Source: Acidobacteriota bacterium
Lineage (GTDB): Bacteria > Acidobacteriota > Thermoanaerobaculia > Multivoradales > Multivoraceae
Assembly (NCBI GenBank): GCA_029263415.1
Contig: JAJCXN010000009.1
Coordinates: 273,785-337,784, forward strand
Direction: 5' to 3'
DNA length: 64,000 nt
The position numbers and the translations under genes were made by a program. Shown piece by piece: positions 8,405-16,035 of this stretch (position 1 is its first letter; every line of letters starts with the position of its first letter). The notes under the pieces were generated by a model. It searched no databases. It had not been told where the DNA came from and saw only the letters and a program-made list of their open reading frames with translations.

Positions 8405-9406
8405 ATGAACTCATTCCTGAATCACCTCGGCCTGCTTTCGGACGTCACCCGCTGTCGTCTGTTGCGAGCTGCCGAAACCGACGAGCTAACCGTGGGGGAG
8501 CTGTGCGCCGTCCTGGAGCTGCCACAGTCGACCGTCAGCCGGCATCTGAAGCAGCTGGGCGATCTGGGCTGGGTCCAACTCCGCAAAGAAGGCAGCCGCC
8601 GTTTCTACCGAGTCGACCTAGAGCCCCTCGCTGCTCGCGAACGTCGGCTCTGGATGCTGCTGCGCAACGAGCTCAACGAAGATGACGCAGACTTTCGCGG
8701 CGATGCACGTCGCCTCCAGCGTGTGATCAACAAACGCCGAGCAGCCTCTCAAAGCTTCTTCTCCTCGGCGGCCTCAGAGTGGGATCGCTTACGCACGGAC
8801 CTTTTTGGAGAACGCTTCGACCTGCTCGGGTTGCTGGGCTTGCTCGATCCTTCTTGGGTCATCGGCGACCTCGGGTGCGGTACAGGAACCATTGCAGCCA
8901 CCTTAGCGCCGTTCGTTTCCAAAGTGATCGCGGTGGACTCTTCCACCGAGATGCTCGAAGTCGCTGGCGCCGCACTCAAGAACGAGGCCAACGTGGATCT
9001 GCGGGCAGGCGTTCTTGAACACTTGCCCATCGAAGACGCGACTCTCGATGCGGGCATCCTGTTCCTGGTTCTCCAGTACACAGCATCACCTAAAGCGGTG
9101 CTCTTCGAGGCACGTCGCGTGCTGAAGCCGGGCGCTCCGCTCCTGGTCGTCGACTTGATGAGCCACCAAGACGAAGAGCTTCGAGTCCGCATGGGTCACC
9201 AGCGGCTCGGATTCTCCCAGGAGTCCTTAGCGGCGGAGTTCGCGCGTGCCGGTTTCGATCCCATGCGATGGGTCGAGGTACCAACCCAACCCCGCACTAA
9301 GACAGGAGGCGTGACCCCGCCGCGGCTGTTCTCAACTAGCGCTAGAGCTCCTGAGACTGTTGCAGCGCGACGGCCACGCCCTACTGCAGTCTCGCCACCC
9401 GCTTAA
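8405..9406 (+). CDS. sahR: ArsR-family regulator fused to a SAM-dependent methyltransferase domain (SahR-like)
   Basis: A 333-residue protein. Residues 1-85 form an ArsR winged helix (LSDVTRCRLLRAAE, LELPQSTVSRHLKQLGDLGW). Residues 110-270 form a class I methyltransferase fold with motif I DLGCGTGT and the acidic VDSS of motif II. SahR regulators of the methionine cycle in proteobacteria have exactly this fusion and use the methyltransferase fold to sense S-adenosylhomocysteine; they typically sit beside ahcY, which is the next gene here. A consensus promoter and a perfect palindrome precede it. The last 35 residues are a Pro/Thr/Ala-rich tail. An enzymatically active methyltransferase cannot be excluded, but a sensor role is the better inference. 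Confidence 0.85.
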   Translation: MNSFLNHLGLLSDVTRCRLLRAAETDELTVGELCAVLELPQSTVSRHLKQLGDLGWVQLRKEGSRRFYRVDLEPLAARERRLWMLLRNELNEDDADFRGDARRLQRVINKRRAASQSFFSSAASEWDRLRTDLFGERFDLLGLLGLLDPSWVIGDLGCGTGTIAATLAPFVSKVIAVDSSTEMLEVAGAALKNEANVDLRAGVLEHLPIEDATLDAGILFLVLQYTASPKAVLFEARRVLKPGAPLLVVDLMSHQDEELRVRMGHQRLGFSQESLAAEFARAGFDPMRWVEVPTQPRTKTGGVTPPRLFSTSARAPETVAARRPRPTAVSPPA

Positions 9407-9420
9407 TCATTTTGTTCGAC

Positions 9421-9444
9421 GAAGGATCGTTTGATCGTTCCTTC
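9421..9444 (+). promoter_or_regulatory. Imperfect stem-loop in the sahR-ahcY spacer
   Basis: GAAGGA and TCCTTC pair around a short interrupted CG/CG extension, 44 bases before the ahcY start. It does not match the SAH riboswitch consensus that I can recall and may simply be a processing or attenuation hairpin. Confidence 0.3.
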
Positions 9445-9487
9445 ATTCACCGTTTCTCACTGACTCAACCGAAACCAAGGAGCACTC

Positions 9488-10960
9488 ATGGCAGTTGCCG
9501 AAGTACCAACCGCAGTTACAGCTGACTACAAAGTTCGAGACCTAAGCCTCGCAGTCCAAGGACGCAAGGAAATCACACTCGCCGAGCACGAAATGCCCGG
9601 CCTGATGGCATTGCGCGCTCAGTACAAGGACGAGCAGCCGCTTGCTGGCGCCCGCGTCACCGGCAGCCTTCACATGACCGTGCAAACCGCGGTTCTCATT
9701 GAGACATTGGTCGACCTCGGCGCACGAGTGCGCTGGGCATCGTGCAACATCTTCTCGACTCAAGACCCGGCCGCCGCCGCGGTTGCCGTTGGTCGACCTG
9801 ATACTGGCGGAACCGTGGAGCAGCCAAATGGCGTGCCGGTGTTCGCATGGAAGGGCGAGACCCTCGAAGAGTACTGGTGGTGCACAGATCAAGCTTTGCG
9901 CTGGGACGGCGAAGATGGCCCCACGCTGTTGGTCGACGACGGCGGCGACGCGACCCTGCTCATCCACAAGGGCGCTGACTACGAGGCGGCTGGTTCTGTT
10001 CCTGCGCACGATCCCAAGGACGGCGAAGAGTTCGGCATGATCCTTCAGGTCTTGCGCGCGCGTCTCATCGAAGACAACACGTACTTCACCCGCATGGCCT
10101 CCGTGCTGAAGGGCGTTTCTGAAGAGACCACCACGGGCGTCTTGCGCTTGAACCAGATGATGGAAGCAGGCACCTTGCGCTTTCCTGCAATCAACGTGAA
10201 CGACTCGGTGACCAAGAGCAAGTTCGACAACGTATACGGTTGCCGCCACTCGTTGATCGATGGCCTAAACCGCGCGTCAGACGTCATGCTTTCCGGCAAA
10301 GTCGCTGTCGTTTGTGGCTATGGCGACGTTGGCAAGGGCTGCGCTCAGGCTCTCAAGGGTCAAGGTTGCCGCGTGGTTATTACCGAGATCGATCCAATCT
10401 GTGCCCTGCAGGCCGCGATGGAAGGCTACGAGGTCAACACCCTCGAGAACTTGATCTCAACCGCCGACGTTTTCGTCACCGCGACTGGCAACAAGGGTGT
10501 GATCACCGCCGATCAGATGGCGCGCATGAAGGACAAGGCGATCGTCGGCAACATTGGCCACTTCGACAACGAGATCGAGATGGCGGAACTCGCCGACATG
10601 GAGGGCGTGGAGCGCAACGAGATCAAGCCTCAGTTCGACGAGTGGCGCTTCCCGGACGGACACAGCGTCTTGGTTCTGGCCGAGGGCCGGCTCTTGAACT
10701 TGGGTTGTGCAACCGGGCACCCGAGCTTTGTGATGTCAACCTCGTTCACCAATCAGGTGCTGGCCCAGGTAGAGCTGCAGAAGAACACCGATCGTTATGA
10801 GAATCGGGTGTACCTGCTTCCGCGTCACCTCGACGAAGAAGTGGCCCGTCTACATCTCGGCAAGCTGGGCGTACAACTCACCGAACTGACCGATGAGCAA
10901 TCCTCCTACGTCGGCATTCCGAAGAACGGCCCGTACAAAGCAGATACCTACCGGTACTAG
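9488..10960 (+). CDS. ahcY: Adenosylhomocysteinase (S-adenosyl-L-homocysteine hydrolase)
   Basis: It hydrolyses S-adenosylhomocysteine to adenosine and homocysteine, removing the inhibitor of methyltransferases and returning homocysteine to the methionine cycle. At 490 residues it belongs to the longer bacterial form. The substrate domain shows [13 protein letters not shown] and the NAD-binding motif reads [17 protein letters not shown]. The C-terminus ends in the characteristic KADTYRY, which reaches into the NAD site of the neighbouring subunit. A strong AAGGAG lies 5 bases before the ATG. The gene is 81 bases downstream of the SahR-like regulator and is followed by a strong hairpin terminator. 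Confidence 0.98.
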   Translation: MAVAEVPTAVTADYKVRDLSLAVQGRKEITLAEHEMPGLMALRAQYKDEQPLAGARVTGSLHMTVQTAVLIETLVDLGARVRWASCNIFSTQDPAAAAVAVGRPDTGGTVEQPNGVPVFAWKGETLEEYWWCTDQALRWDGEDGPTLLVDDGGDATLLIHKGADYEAAGSVPAHDPKDGEEFGMILQVLRARLIEDNTYFTRMASVLKGVSEETTTGVLRLNQMMEAGTLRFPAINVNDSVTKSKFDNVYGCRHSLIDGLNRASDVMLSGKVAVVCGYGDVGKGCAQALKGQGCRVVITEIDPICALQAAMEGYEVNTLENLISTADVFVTATGNKGVITADQMARMKDKAIVGNIGHFDNEIEMAELADMEGVERNEIKPQFDEWRFPDGHSVLVLAEGRLLNLGCATGHPSFVMSTSFTNQVLAQVELQKNTDRYENRVYLLPRHLDEEVARLHLGKLGVQLTELTDEQSSYVGIPKNGPYKADTYRY

Positions 10961-11282
10961 ACCTTTGGGCCCCTCTTGCCGGGGGCTAGGGGTGCGCGGA
11001 AACGCGCCACAGAACTGTTGCAAAGAGAGCCCCGTGGCGCGCGTCACGGGGCTCTATTGCGTTTCTGGGGCAAGTGCTGCCGCCCACCCGGTTGCGGCGT
11101 GGCCGGAAACAAAGAGGGCGGTCCATGCGTTCAGGATGCAAGTGCTTGCCCAATTTCGCCGTTGCTAGACTGCGGCTTGTTGATGCAGCTTGATACTAGA
11201 ACCCTGGCTGCAAAGCGGGCAGTACATCTTTGGCTTGTTGTCGCTCCTTCTTTTTCACTTCTCGTTGGTGGTGCTTTCACTC
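10961..11282 (+). other. Spacer between ahcY and the lytic transglycosylase
   Basis: This stretch holds a small hairpin with a GAAA tetraloop at 10992-11010 and the strong terminator-like hairpin at 11026-11055. The remaining 200 bases probably carry the promoter of the transglycosylase gene. An alternative TTG start for that gene lies at 11190. I see no other gene. Confidence 0.5.
11026..11055 (+). terminator. Terminator hairpin of ahcY
   Basis: A perfect 11-bp stem (AGAGCCCCGTG / CACGGGGCTCT) with an 8-base loop is followed by ATTGCGTTTCT. The stem is very stable; the T-tract is poor. Confidence 0.7.
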
Positions 11283-13091
11283 GTGACACGACTTCGGTTT
11301 CGAATCCCACTTGGCCTGGCGCTGATCGTCCTCACTGCGACCACTGGATTGCTGGTCGGCGTACCCCAGGTTGCCTTTGCGCAAGGCGGCTATCACCCGG
11401 CGGTCAACGAACAGATCTTTCCGGTGCCGGTGAGCCTGCGCCCTGCGATTGCCTTCTGGCGAGACATCTTCGCCAAGCACGATGCGCATCACGTGGTGAT
11501 CCACGATGAACGCGAGTTGGACCTTGTCTACGATGTGGTCGACGTGTCCGACCTTGTGCTCAGTGGCTTATCGGATGTAGCGCAAGCAAGGGAGAGGACA
11601 CGACGCGTGAAGGAGGTTTTAGAACGCACGCGGGCTGCGCTCCGGGTACTTTCTGGCGATCGACGCGCGAAGGCCGCTCAGGAAGATCTTGACCGGATCA
11701 AGGAACTAACCCTTGCGCATGCCGGTGAGTCGAGCGGTGCCCAGGCGAACTGGTATCGCAGCGCACGTGAGCGGGTTCGTTCGCAGAGCGGGTTGCGCGA
11801 AGATTTTGCCAACGCCATCCAGATCTCTGGCATGTTCATGCCTGGCATCGAAGAGGCCCTTGCGGCTGAGGGACTGCCGGTGGAGATCTCACGGCTGCCG
11901 TTTGTCGAGTCCATGTTCAACTACAAGGCGCGCTCCAAGGTGGGAGCGTCTGGCGCTTGGCAGTTCACGCGCTCAACCGGCAGGCTCTATCTGCGAATCG
12001 ACTCTGCAGTCGATGAGCGTTCGGATGTCCTGCTAGCGGCGCATGGTGCCGCTAAGTATCTTCGTGCCAACTACCGTCGAGTGGAGAGCTGGCCCCTAGC
12101 ACTGACCGGCTACAACCACGGCATCGGCGGCATGGTGCGAGCGATGAAACGGTTAGGCACCAAGGACATGGGTGTGATTGCAGATCGCTACAAGAGCCGA
12201 ACATTCGGCTTTGCGTCGAGGAACTTCTACGCCGAGTTTGTCGCTGCCGTGGTGGTGTTTGCCGATCGAGACGAACACTTTCCCGGCATTGACCAGTTGC
12301 CCCGATTGACCTTCGAAGTGTTCAGGCCTGATCACTATGTGTCGCTCTTGGACATCGCCGCCATCGCAGAACTACCCAAGGACAAGTTGGTGGAGCTCAA
12401 CCCAGCGCTGAGTCGAAGTGTGATCGAGGGTGACTTACTAATTCCAAGTGGTTTTCAGTTGAAGGTCCCGGAAGGTGCACTGACCGAAACTCTCAACGCC
12501 TACGGACTGATCCCGGAAAATCGCAAGCGTACACGGCAACTGGCTCAACGCCACAAGGTCCAACGCGGTGAGACGGTCGGCCAGATCGCGCGCCGTTACG
12601 GCACCAGTATCCGCCGCATTCAAACCGCCAACAACCTGCCACGAGCCGACCGGATCTATGTCGGGCAAGTGCTCGATATCCCGTCCACTGGTCGCAGTTC
12701 GGGATGGCAACGCCAATTGTCCGGCGAGCAGATCGCTGCACTTAAGAATCCGCCACCAGTCAGGGAACCGGCCCGCGCAGCGGAGGGTGCTCATATTGTC
12801 AAGGCTGGTGAATCACTGTCCTTGATCGCCGATCGATATGGTGTCTCGATGGACTCTCTAGTACGCATCAACGGCCTACGCTCGCCGGATCGTCTCCGGG
12901 TTGGTCAGCGTCTCAACCTGGAGGGAGCCGCAAGCAACGGTAGTGAGGCACAACGTCGATACCGAGTCCGGGCTGGCGATACGCTGAGCCGGATCGCCAC
13001 TGCCTACGACACCACAGTACGAGCGATCATACAGGCCAACTCGCTCGGCTCGACGGTGCTGTCCATCGGACAATCGCTCATTATCCCTTAG
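11283..13091 (+). CDS. mltD: MltD-like membrane-bound lytic transglycosylase with three LysM repeats
   Basis: A cell-wall enzyme that cleaves glycan strands of peptidoglycan. I place the start at GTG 11283, which gives a clean signal peptide (TRLRFRIPLGLALIV to VAFAQ) and 602 residues; a TTG at 11190 would add 31 residues. The SLT domain spans roughly residues 190-330, with the catalytic glutamate in LPFVES and the ASGAWQFTRSTGR and TGYNHG blocks. Three LysM repeats (HKVQRGETVGQIARRYG, HIVKAGESLSLIADRYG and YRVRAGDTLSRIATAYD) anchor it to murein. The NUDIX gene begins at the base after its stop codon, so the two are co-transcribed. No lipobox is seen, unlike E. coli MltD. Confidence 0.9.
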   Translation: MTRLRFRIPLGLALIVLTATTGLLVGVPQVAFAQGGYHPAVNEQIFPVPVSLRPAIAFWRDIFAKHDAHHVVIHDERELDLVYDVVDVSDLVLSGLSDVAQARERTRRVKEVLERTRAALRVLSGDRRAKAAQEDLDRIKELTLAHAGESSGAQANWYRSARERVRSQSGLREDFANAIQISGMFMPGIEEALAAEGLPVEISRLPFVESMFNYKARSKVGASGAWQFTRSTGRLYLRIDSAVDERSDVLLAAHGAAKYLRANYRRVESWPLALTGYNHGIGGMVRAMKRLGTKDMGVIADRYKSRTFGFASRNFYAEFVAAVVVFADRDEHFPGIDQLPRLTFEVFRPDHYVSLLDIAAIAELPKDKLVELNPALSRSVIEGDLLIPSGFQLKVPEGALTETLNAYGLIPENRKRTRQLAQRHKVQRGETVGQIARRYGTSIRRIQTANNLPRADRIYVGQVLDIPSTGRSSGWQRQLSGEQIAALKNPPPVREPARAAEGAHIVKAGESLSLIADRYGVSMDSLVRINGLRSPDRLRVGQRLNLEGAASNGSEAQRRYRVRAGDTLSRIATAYDTTVRAIIQANSLGSTVLSIGQSLIIP

Positions 13092-13754
13092 ATGACCAGC
13101 CCGCACTCTCCGGCTGACTTCGTCGATCTCGAACGCAGGGTGATCGAGCGGCTGCTGCGCGAACTCGCTGAGCCCGAGGATAGGACTCCGAGCGGTCGTA
13201 ACGTGCAACCGCAGGCTCTACGAGCTGCAGCCGTGGTGCTGGTGCTGTGCCCCAACGAGGTTGGCAAGAGTAGTTTCGTGCTGACCCGCCGGTCGGCTGA
13301 CCTGAGACACCACCCGGGGCAGTGGGCGCTCCCCGGTGGGGGCCTCGAGCCGGGGGAGTCAGCGATCGAAGCTGGGCTTCGCGAGTTGAAGGAGGAGGTT
13401 GGCCTGCACCTCACCGAAGCTTCTGTTCTTGGTGTTCTTGACGATTTCGTCACTCGTTCAGGGTTCCGCATGACGCCAATCGTTTGTTGGTGCGAGCAGA
13501 CGCCAGTACTCGAACCCGATCCTGATGAAGTCGCATCTGTGCACCTAGTATGCCTATCGGAGTTCGACGTCCCGGAAGTCCCGCTGCTGAGGTCCATCCC
13601 AGAGAGCGATCAGCCGGTGTTGTCACTGCCTGTTCGAGGAATGAAAATTCACGCGCCCACAGCTGCGATCGTCTATCAACTGTTTGAGCTGGTGTTTCGG
13701 CGCAAACTAGTGCGGGTCGCACACTTTGAACAGCCGGTGTTCGCATGGCGCTGA
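13092..13754 (+). CDS. NUDIX hydrolase, probable CoA pyrophosphatase
   Basis: A 220-residue NUDIX enzyme. The NUDIX box is complete ([17 protein letters not shown] followed by KEEVGL), preceded by [18 protein letters not shown], whose wording matches the NudL/YeaB CoA-pyrophosphatase subfamily. Such enzymes hydrolyse CoA or acyl-CoA to phosphopantetheine and 3',5'-ADP. The ATG directly follows the stop of the transglycosylase gene, and its 3' end overlaps the next gene by 10 bases, so this is a tight operon. The substrate is inferred from family resemblance only. Confidence 0.88.
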   Translation: MTSPHSPADFVDLERRVIERLLRELAEPEDRTPSGRNVQPQALRAAAVVLVLCPNEVGKSSFVLTRRSADLRHHPGQWALPGGGLEPGESAIEAGLRELKEEVGLHLTEASVLGVLDDFVTRSGFRMTPIVCWCEQTPVLEPDPDEVASVHLVCLSEFDVPEVPLLRSIPESDQPVLSLPVRGMKIHAPTAAIVYQLFELVFRRKLVRVAHFEQPVFAWR

Positions 13755-14470
13755 GAGCGGCGCTGCCCGTCCTAGTGCTAGCGCTGTTGAGTGCGCTGGC
13801 CGGATCGAATGCCGCGAGCCAGGTGCGCTTTCGCAGCGACGAACTCGTGAGTGCTGAGCGCGCTGCGCAGCGTGAAGAAATCTTGGGGCGTGACGTAGAG
13901 GTCTTTCGCCTGGACTGCCGCAACGCACGCTTTCGGCGCGAGATCAGCCTGTTTGGCAACGGCACCTTACGTGTGCGTGAAGGCGCGGTGGAAGCACCGG
14001 AGATGTGGCTGGGCGAGCTGGACAGAGCCACTACCTCCGGTCTGATCGAACGGCTGCAGGGCCCAGACCTAGCGGATGTGGAAACCAACTCGCGCACCGT
14101 CGTAGGAGATTGGGTGGAGACTTGCAATTTCTTCTTGAGCTTGCCGGGTGAAGCATCCCGAGACTTTCAGTTCGAACGCCTGGACGCGCTGGAGCTCCCA
14201 TTGCAAAAGGCACTTAGTGTTGCTATCACGGCACTAGGAATGGTTGATCGTAGTGTGCCTTCCGAGGCCCGCGACCGACTGAGTGCTCGGTATACGCCGC
14301 TCTTAGGGGATGTCTTAGTGAGCGACGACGGTCGCGAGTTCCGTGTCTCCGGTTTTGCCAGCCAGCGGACGGTGGTGGAGATGACAGGCGTGGATCAACC
14401 GGTGCTTCGGTTCTACGCGGTGGCCGATCTCGGTAAGTACTTCGTAAGCCTCAAGGAGCCGAGGCGCTGA
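13745..14470 (+). CDS. Secreted protein of unknown function
   Basis: A 241-residue protein with a signal peptide ([21 protein letters not shown], cleavage after NAA). The mature part is mixed, with no motif I recognise. Two cysteines (DCRN and ETCNF, about 80 residues apart) could form a disulfide, and the second half contains [23 protein letters not shown]. The gene overlaps the NUDIX gene by 10 bases and ends 5 bases before the rsmD start, which makes translational coupling likely. It may be a periplasmic partner of the transglycosylase upstream, but that is only positional reasoning. I do not recognise it. Confidence 0.75.
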   Translation: MALRAALPVLVLALLSALAGSNAASQVRFRSDELVSAERAAQREEILGRDVEVFRLDCRNARFRREISLFGNGTLRVREGAVEAPEMWLGELDRATTSGLIERLQGPDLADVETNSRTVVGDWVETCNFFLSLPGEASRDFQFERLDALELPLQKALSVAITALGMVDRSVPSEARDRLSARYTPLLGDVLVSDDGREFRVSGFASQRTVVEMTGVDQPVLRFYAVADLGKYFVSLKEPRR

Positions 14471-14475
14471 GCCGA

Positions 14476-15021
14476 TTGAGGGTCACGGGTGGCCGGTTTC
14501 GGGGGCGCCTGGTCAGCGGCGCGCCGAAGACCAGGCCCACCCAAGATCGCGTGCGCGAGGCATTGTTCTCTCGCTGGCAGAGCCGTGTGTCCGATGCCAC
14601 GGTGCTTGAACTCTTTTGCGGCTGCGGCCTCGTCTCGATCGAAGCCCTGAGCAGAGGTGCTCGTTGGGCTTTCCTGGTGGATCAGTCGGCGGCCTCATTA
14701 GCGGTCGCTCGAAGCAACTTCGATGGTCTCGACCTGAAGCAGAACTCGACCAAAGCGGAGCTGCCAAAAGAGATCGATCGGCTCCCTGACGCCTGGCCCG
14801 CCAAGTTCGACTTGATCTTTGCCGACCCGCCGTACGGGTTCACGAGCCTTGCCGCGTTGGTGGACGCCGCTGCAACTCGGCTGAGCATCGATGGAGAGAT
14901 GGTGATCGAGCACGGCCGTCGCGATCCGATTGACGGCACTGATACCGTCGAGTTGTGGGATCAACGGCGTTACGGTGAAACGGTTCTGAGTTTCTTCCGA
15001 GTACCTGCAGTGCCTCGATGA
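14476..15021 (+). CDS. rsmD: 16S rRNA (guanine-966 N2)-methyltransferase
   Basis: A 181-residue SAM-dependent methyltransferase that modifies G966 of 16S rRNA. It begins with TTG at 14476 and the family-typical RVTGGRFRGR. Motif I appears as LELFCGCGLVSIEALSRGA (the family usually has FxGSG; here GCG), and the catalytic N2-guanine motif is intact as ADPPYG. The CoaD gene that often follows rsmD is not present. It is the last gene of the plus-strand run starting at the transglycosylase and faces rex, which is convergent. Confidence 0.93.
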   Translation: MRVTGGRFRGRLVSGAPKTRPTQDRVREALFSRWQSRVSDATVLELFCGCGLVSIEALSRGARWAFLVDQSAASLAVARSNFDGLDLKQNSTKAELPKEIDRLPDAWPAKFDLIFADPPYGFTSLAALVDAAATRLSIDGEMVIEHGRRDPIDGTDTVELWDQRRYGETVLSFFRVPAVPR

Positions 15022-15031
15022 GGTTGGTATG

Positions 15032-15059
15032 GTGATCCAGAGGCCGTGATCCAGAGGCC
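15032..15059. repeat. 14-bp tandem duplication between rsmD and rex
   Basis: Two identical copies of GTGATCCAGAGGCC lie side by side in the convergent spacer. It belongs to a set of short tandem duplications scattered over the window. Confidence 0.9.
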
Positions 15060-15094
15060 GGTTTGAGCCAGAATCCAGTTTAGGGGAGAGGACC

Positions 15095-15727
15095 TCAGCT
15101 CGGATCCCTACGAAAGAAGGCGAGTTCCTCGAGGAAGACCCGAAAGTCGACATTCTTCACGCGCACATCGGAGCGGTGGGGGAGTTGCACAGCCGCAAAA
15201 TTGAGGATGGAACGGATCCCCGAGGCGACAAGCCGTTCGTAGCACTGAGTCGCGGCTTCCGGCGGAATAGTGAGCACACCCATTTCGATGCCGGCGCTCT
15301 CGACAACTGTCTCCAGCGCTTCGAGTGGCTGAACTGTGATGTCGCCCACCTGCTTGCCCACTCGCTCAGGGTCGGCGTCAACCCCGGCGACGACCCGAAA
15401 GCTCGAATCATTGAACCCCAGGAAAGAGCACAGTGCGCTTCCCAGATTACCGATGCCGACAACCACCAGGTTGTGCTGAGCATTGAGTCCCAGAAGTTCG
15501 TGCAAGTGCGCGCCGAGACTCTCGACGTCGTAGCCAACGCCACGAACTCCGAACTCTCCGAAGTGAGCGAGGTCCTTGCGGATCTGCGCAGGGGAGAGTT
15601 CAAACCGATCGGCGAGTGCGCCGGACGAGACCTTGGTCTCGCCCTCAGCCTCTAGGATCCGCAAGCAACGGAGGTAAACCGACAAACGGTTGAGCGTGAG
15701 GGGTGAGATGTCTGGGATGAGACTCAC
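15095..15727 (-). CDS. rex: Redox-sensing transcriptional repressor Rex
   Basis: A 210-residue repressor that senses the NADH/NAD ratio. I chose GTG at 15727, preceded by GAGAAGG; the longer frame upstream reads through the tRNA-Leu and is not protein. The N-terminal winged helix includes LNRLSVYLRCLRILEAEG and ELSPAQIRKDLAHFGEFG; the Rossmann domain carries VVVGIGNLGSAL (GxGxxG) and the C-terminal swap helix ends the protein. Rex normally represses fermentation and respiration genes when NADH is high. It is transcribed with the tRNA-Leu 31 bases upstream. I see no canonical Rex box (TTGTGAA-N4-TTCACAA) here, so autoregulation is not evident. Confidence 0.95.
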   Translation of the reverse strand: MSLIPDISPLTLNRLSVYLRCLRILEAEGETKVSSGALADRFELSPAQIRKDLAHFGEFGVRGVGYDVESLGAHLHELLGLNAQHNLVVVGIGNLGSALCSFLGFNDSSFRVVAGVDADPERVGKQVGDITVQPLEALETVVESAGIEMGVLTIPPEAATQCYERLVASGIRSILNFAAVQLPHRSDVRVKNVDFRVFLEELAFFRRDPS

Positions 15728-15757
15728 GCGCCGTGTGCCTTCTCGATATGAGTTCGA

Positions 15758-15844
<87 letters not shown>

Positions 15845-15849
15845 GTGGT

Positions 15850-15878
15850 CCGTCGATGGGCAATTTGCCCGCCGACGG
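15850..15878. promoter_or_regulatory. 29-bp inverted repeat at the transcription start of tRNA-Leu-rex
   Basis: Outer arms CCGTCG/CGACGG and inner arms GGGCAA/TTGCCC are arranged symmetrically around a single central base, with two unpaired bases between the arm pairs. It begins immediately downstream of the -10 hexamer and ends 6 bases before the tRNA. It could be an operator or the 5' leader hairpin of the precursor tRNA. Confidence 0.7.
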
Positions 15879-15908
15879 ATTGTAGGGAGCGATAAGGTCT
15901 ACTGTCAA
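15879..15908 (-). promoter_or_regulatory. Promoter of the tRNA-Leu(CAG)-rex unit
   Basis: On the minus strand TTGACA (perfect -35) and TACAAT (-10) are 18 bases apart. Transcription should begin at about 15872, inside the inverted repeat at 15850-15878. Confidence 0.8.
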
Positions 15909-16035
15909 TGACGGTGAGTGCAGTTCTGGCTGTTCCTGTAGTTTTCTCGCCTGCAGGGTCTGAGTTCGTTCAACCGGTGGAAGCCCATCCGGTGATCGAG
16001 CGCTCGACTAAGAAACTAACTAGGAATTTCAAAAA

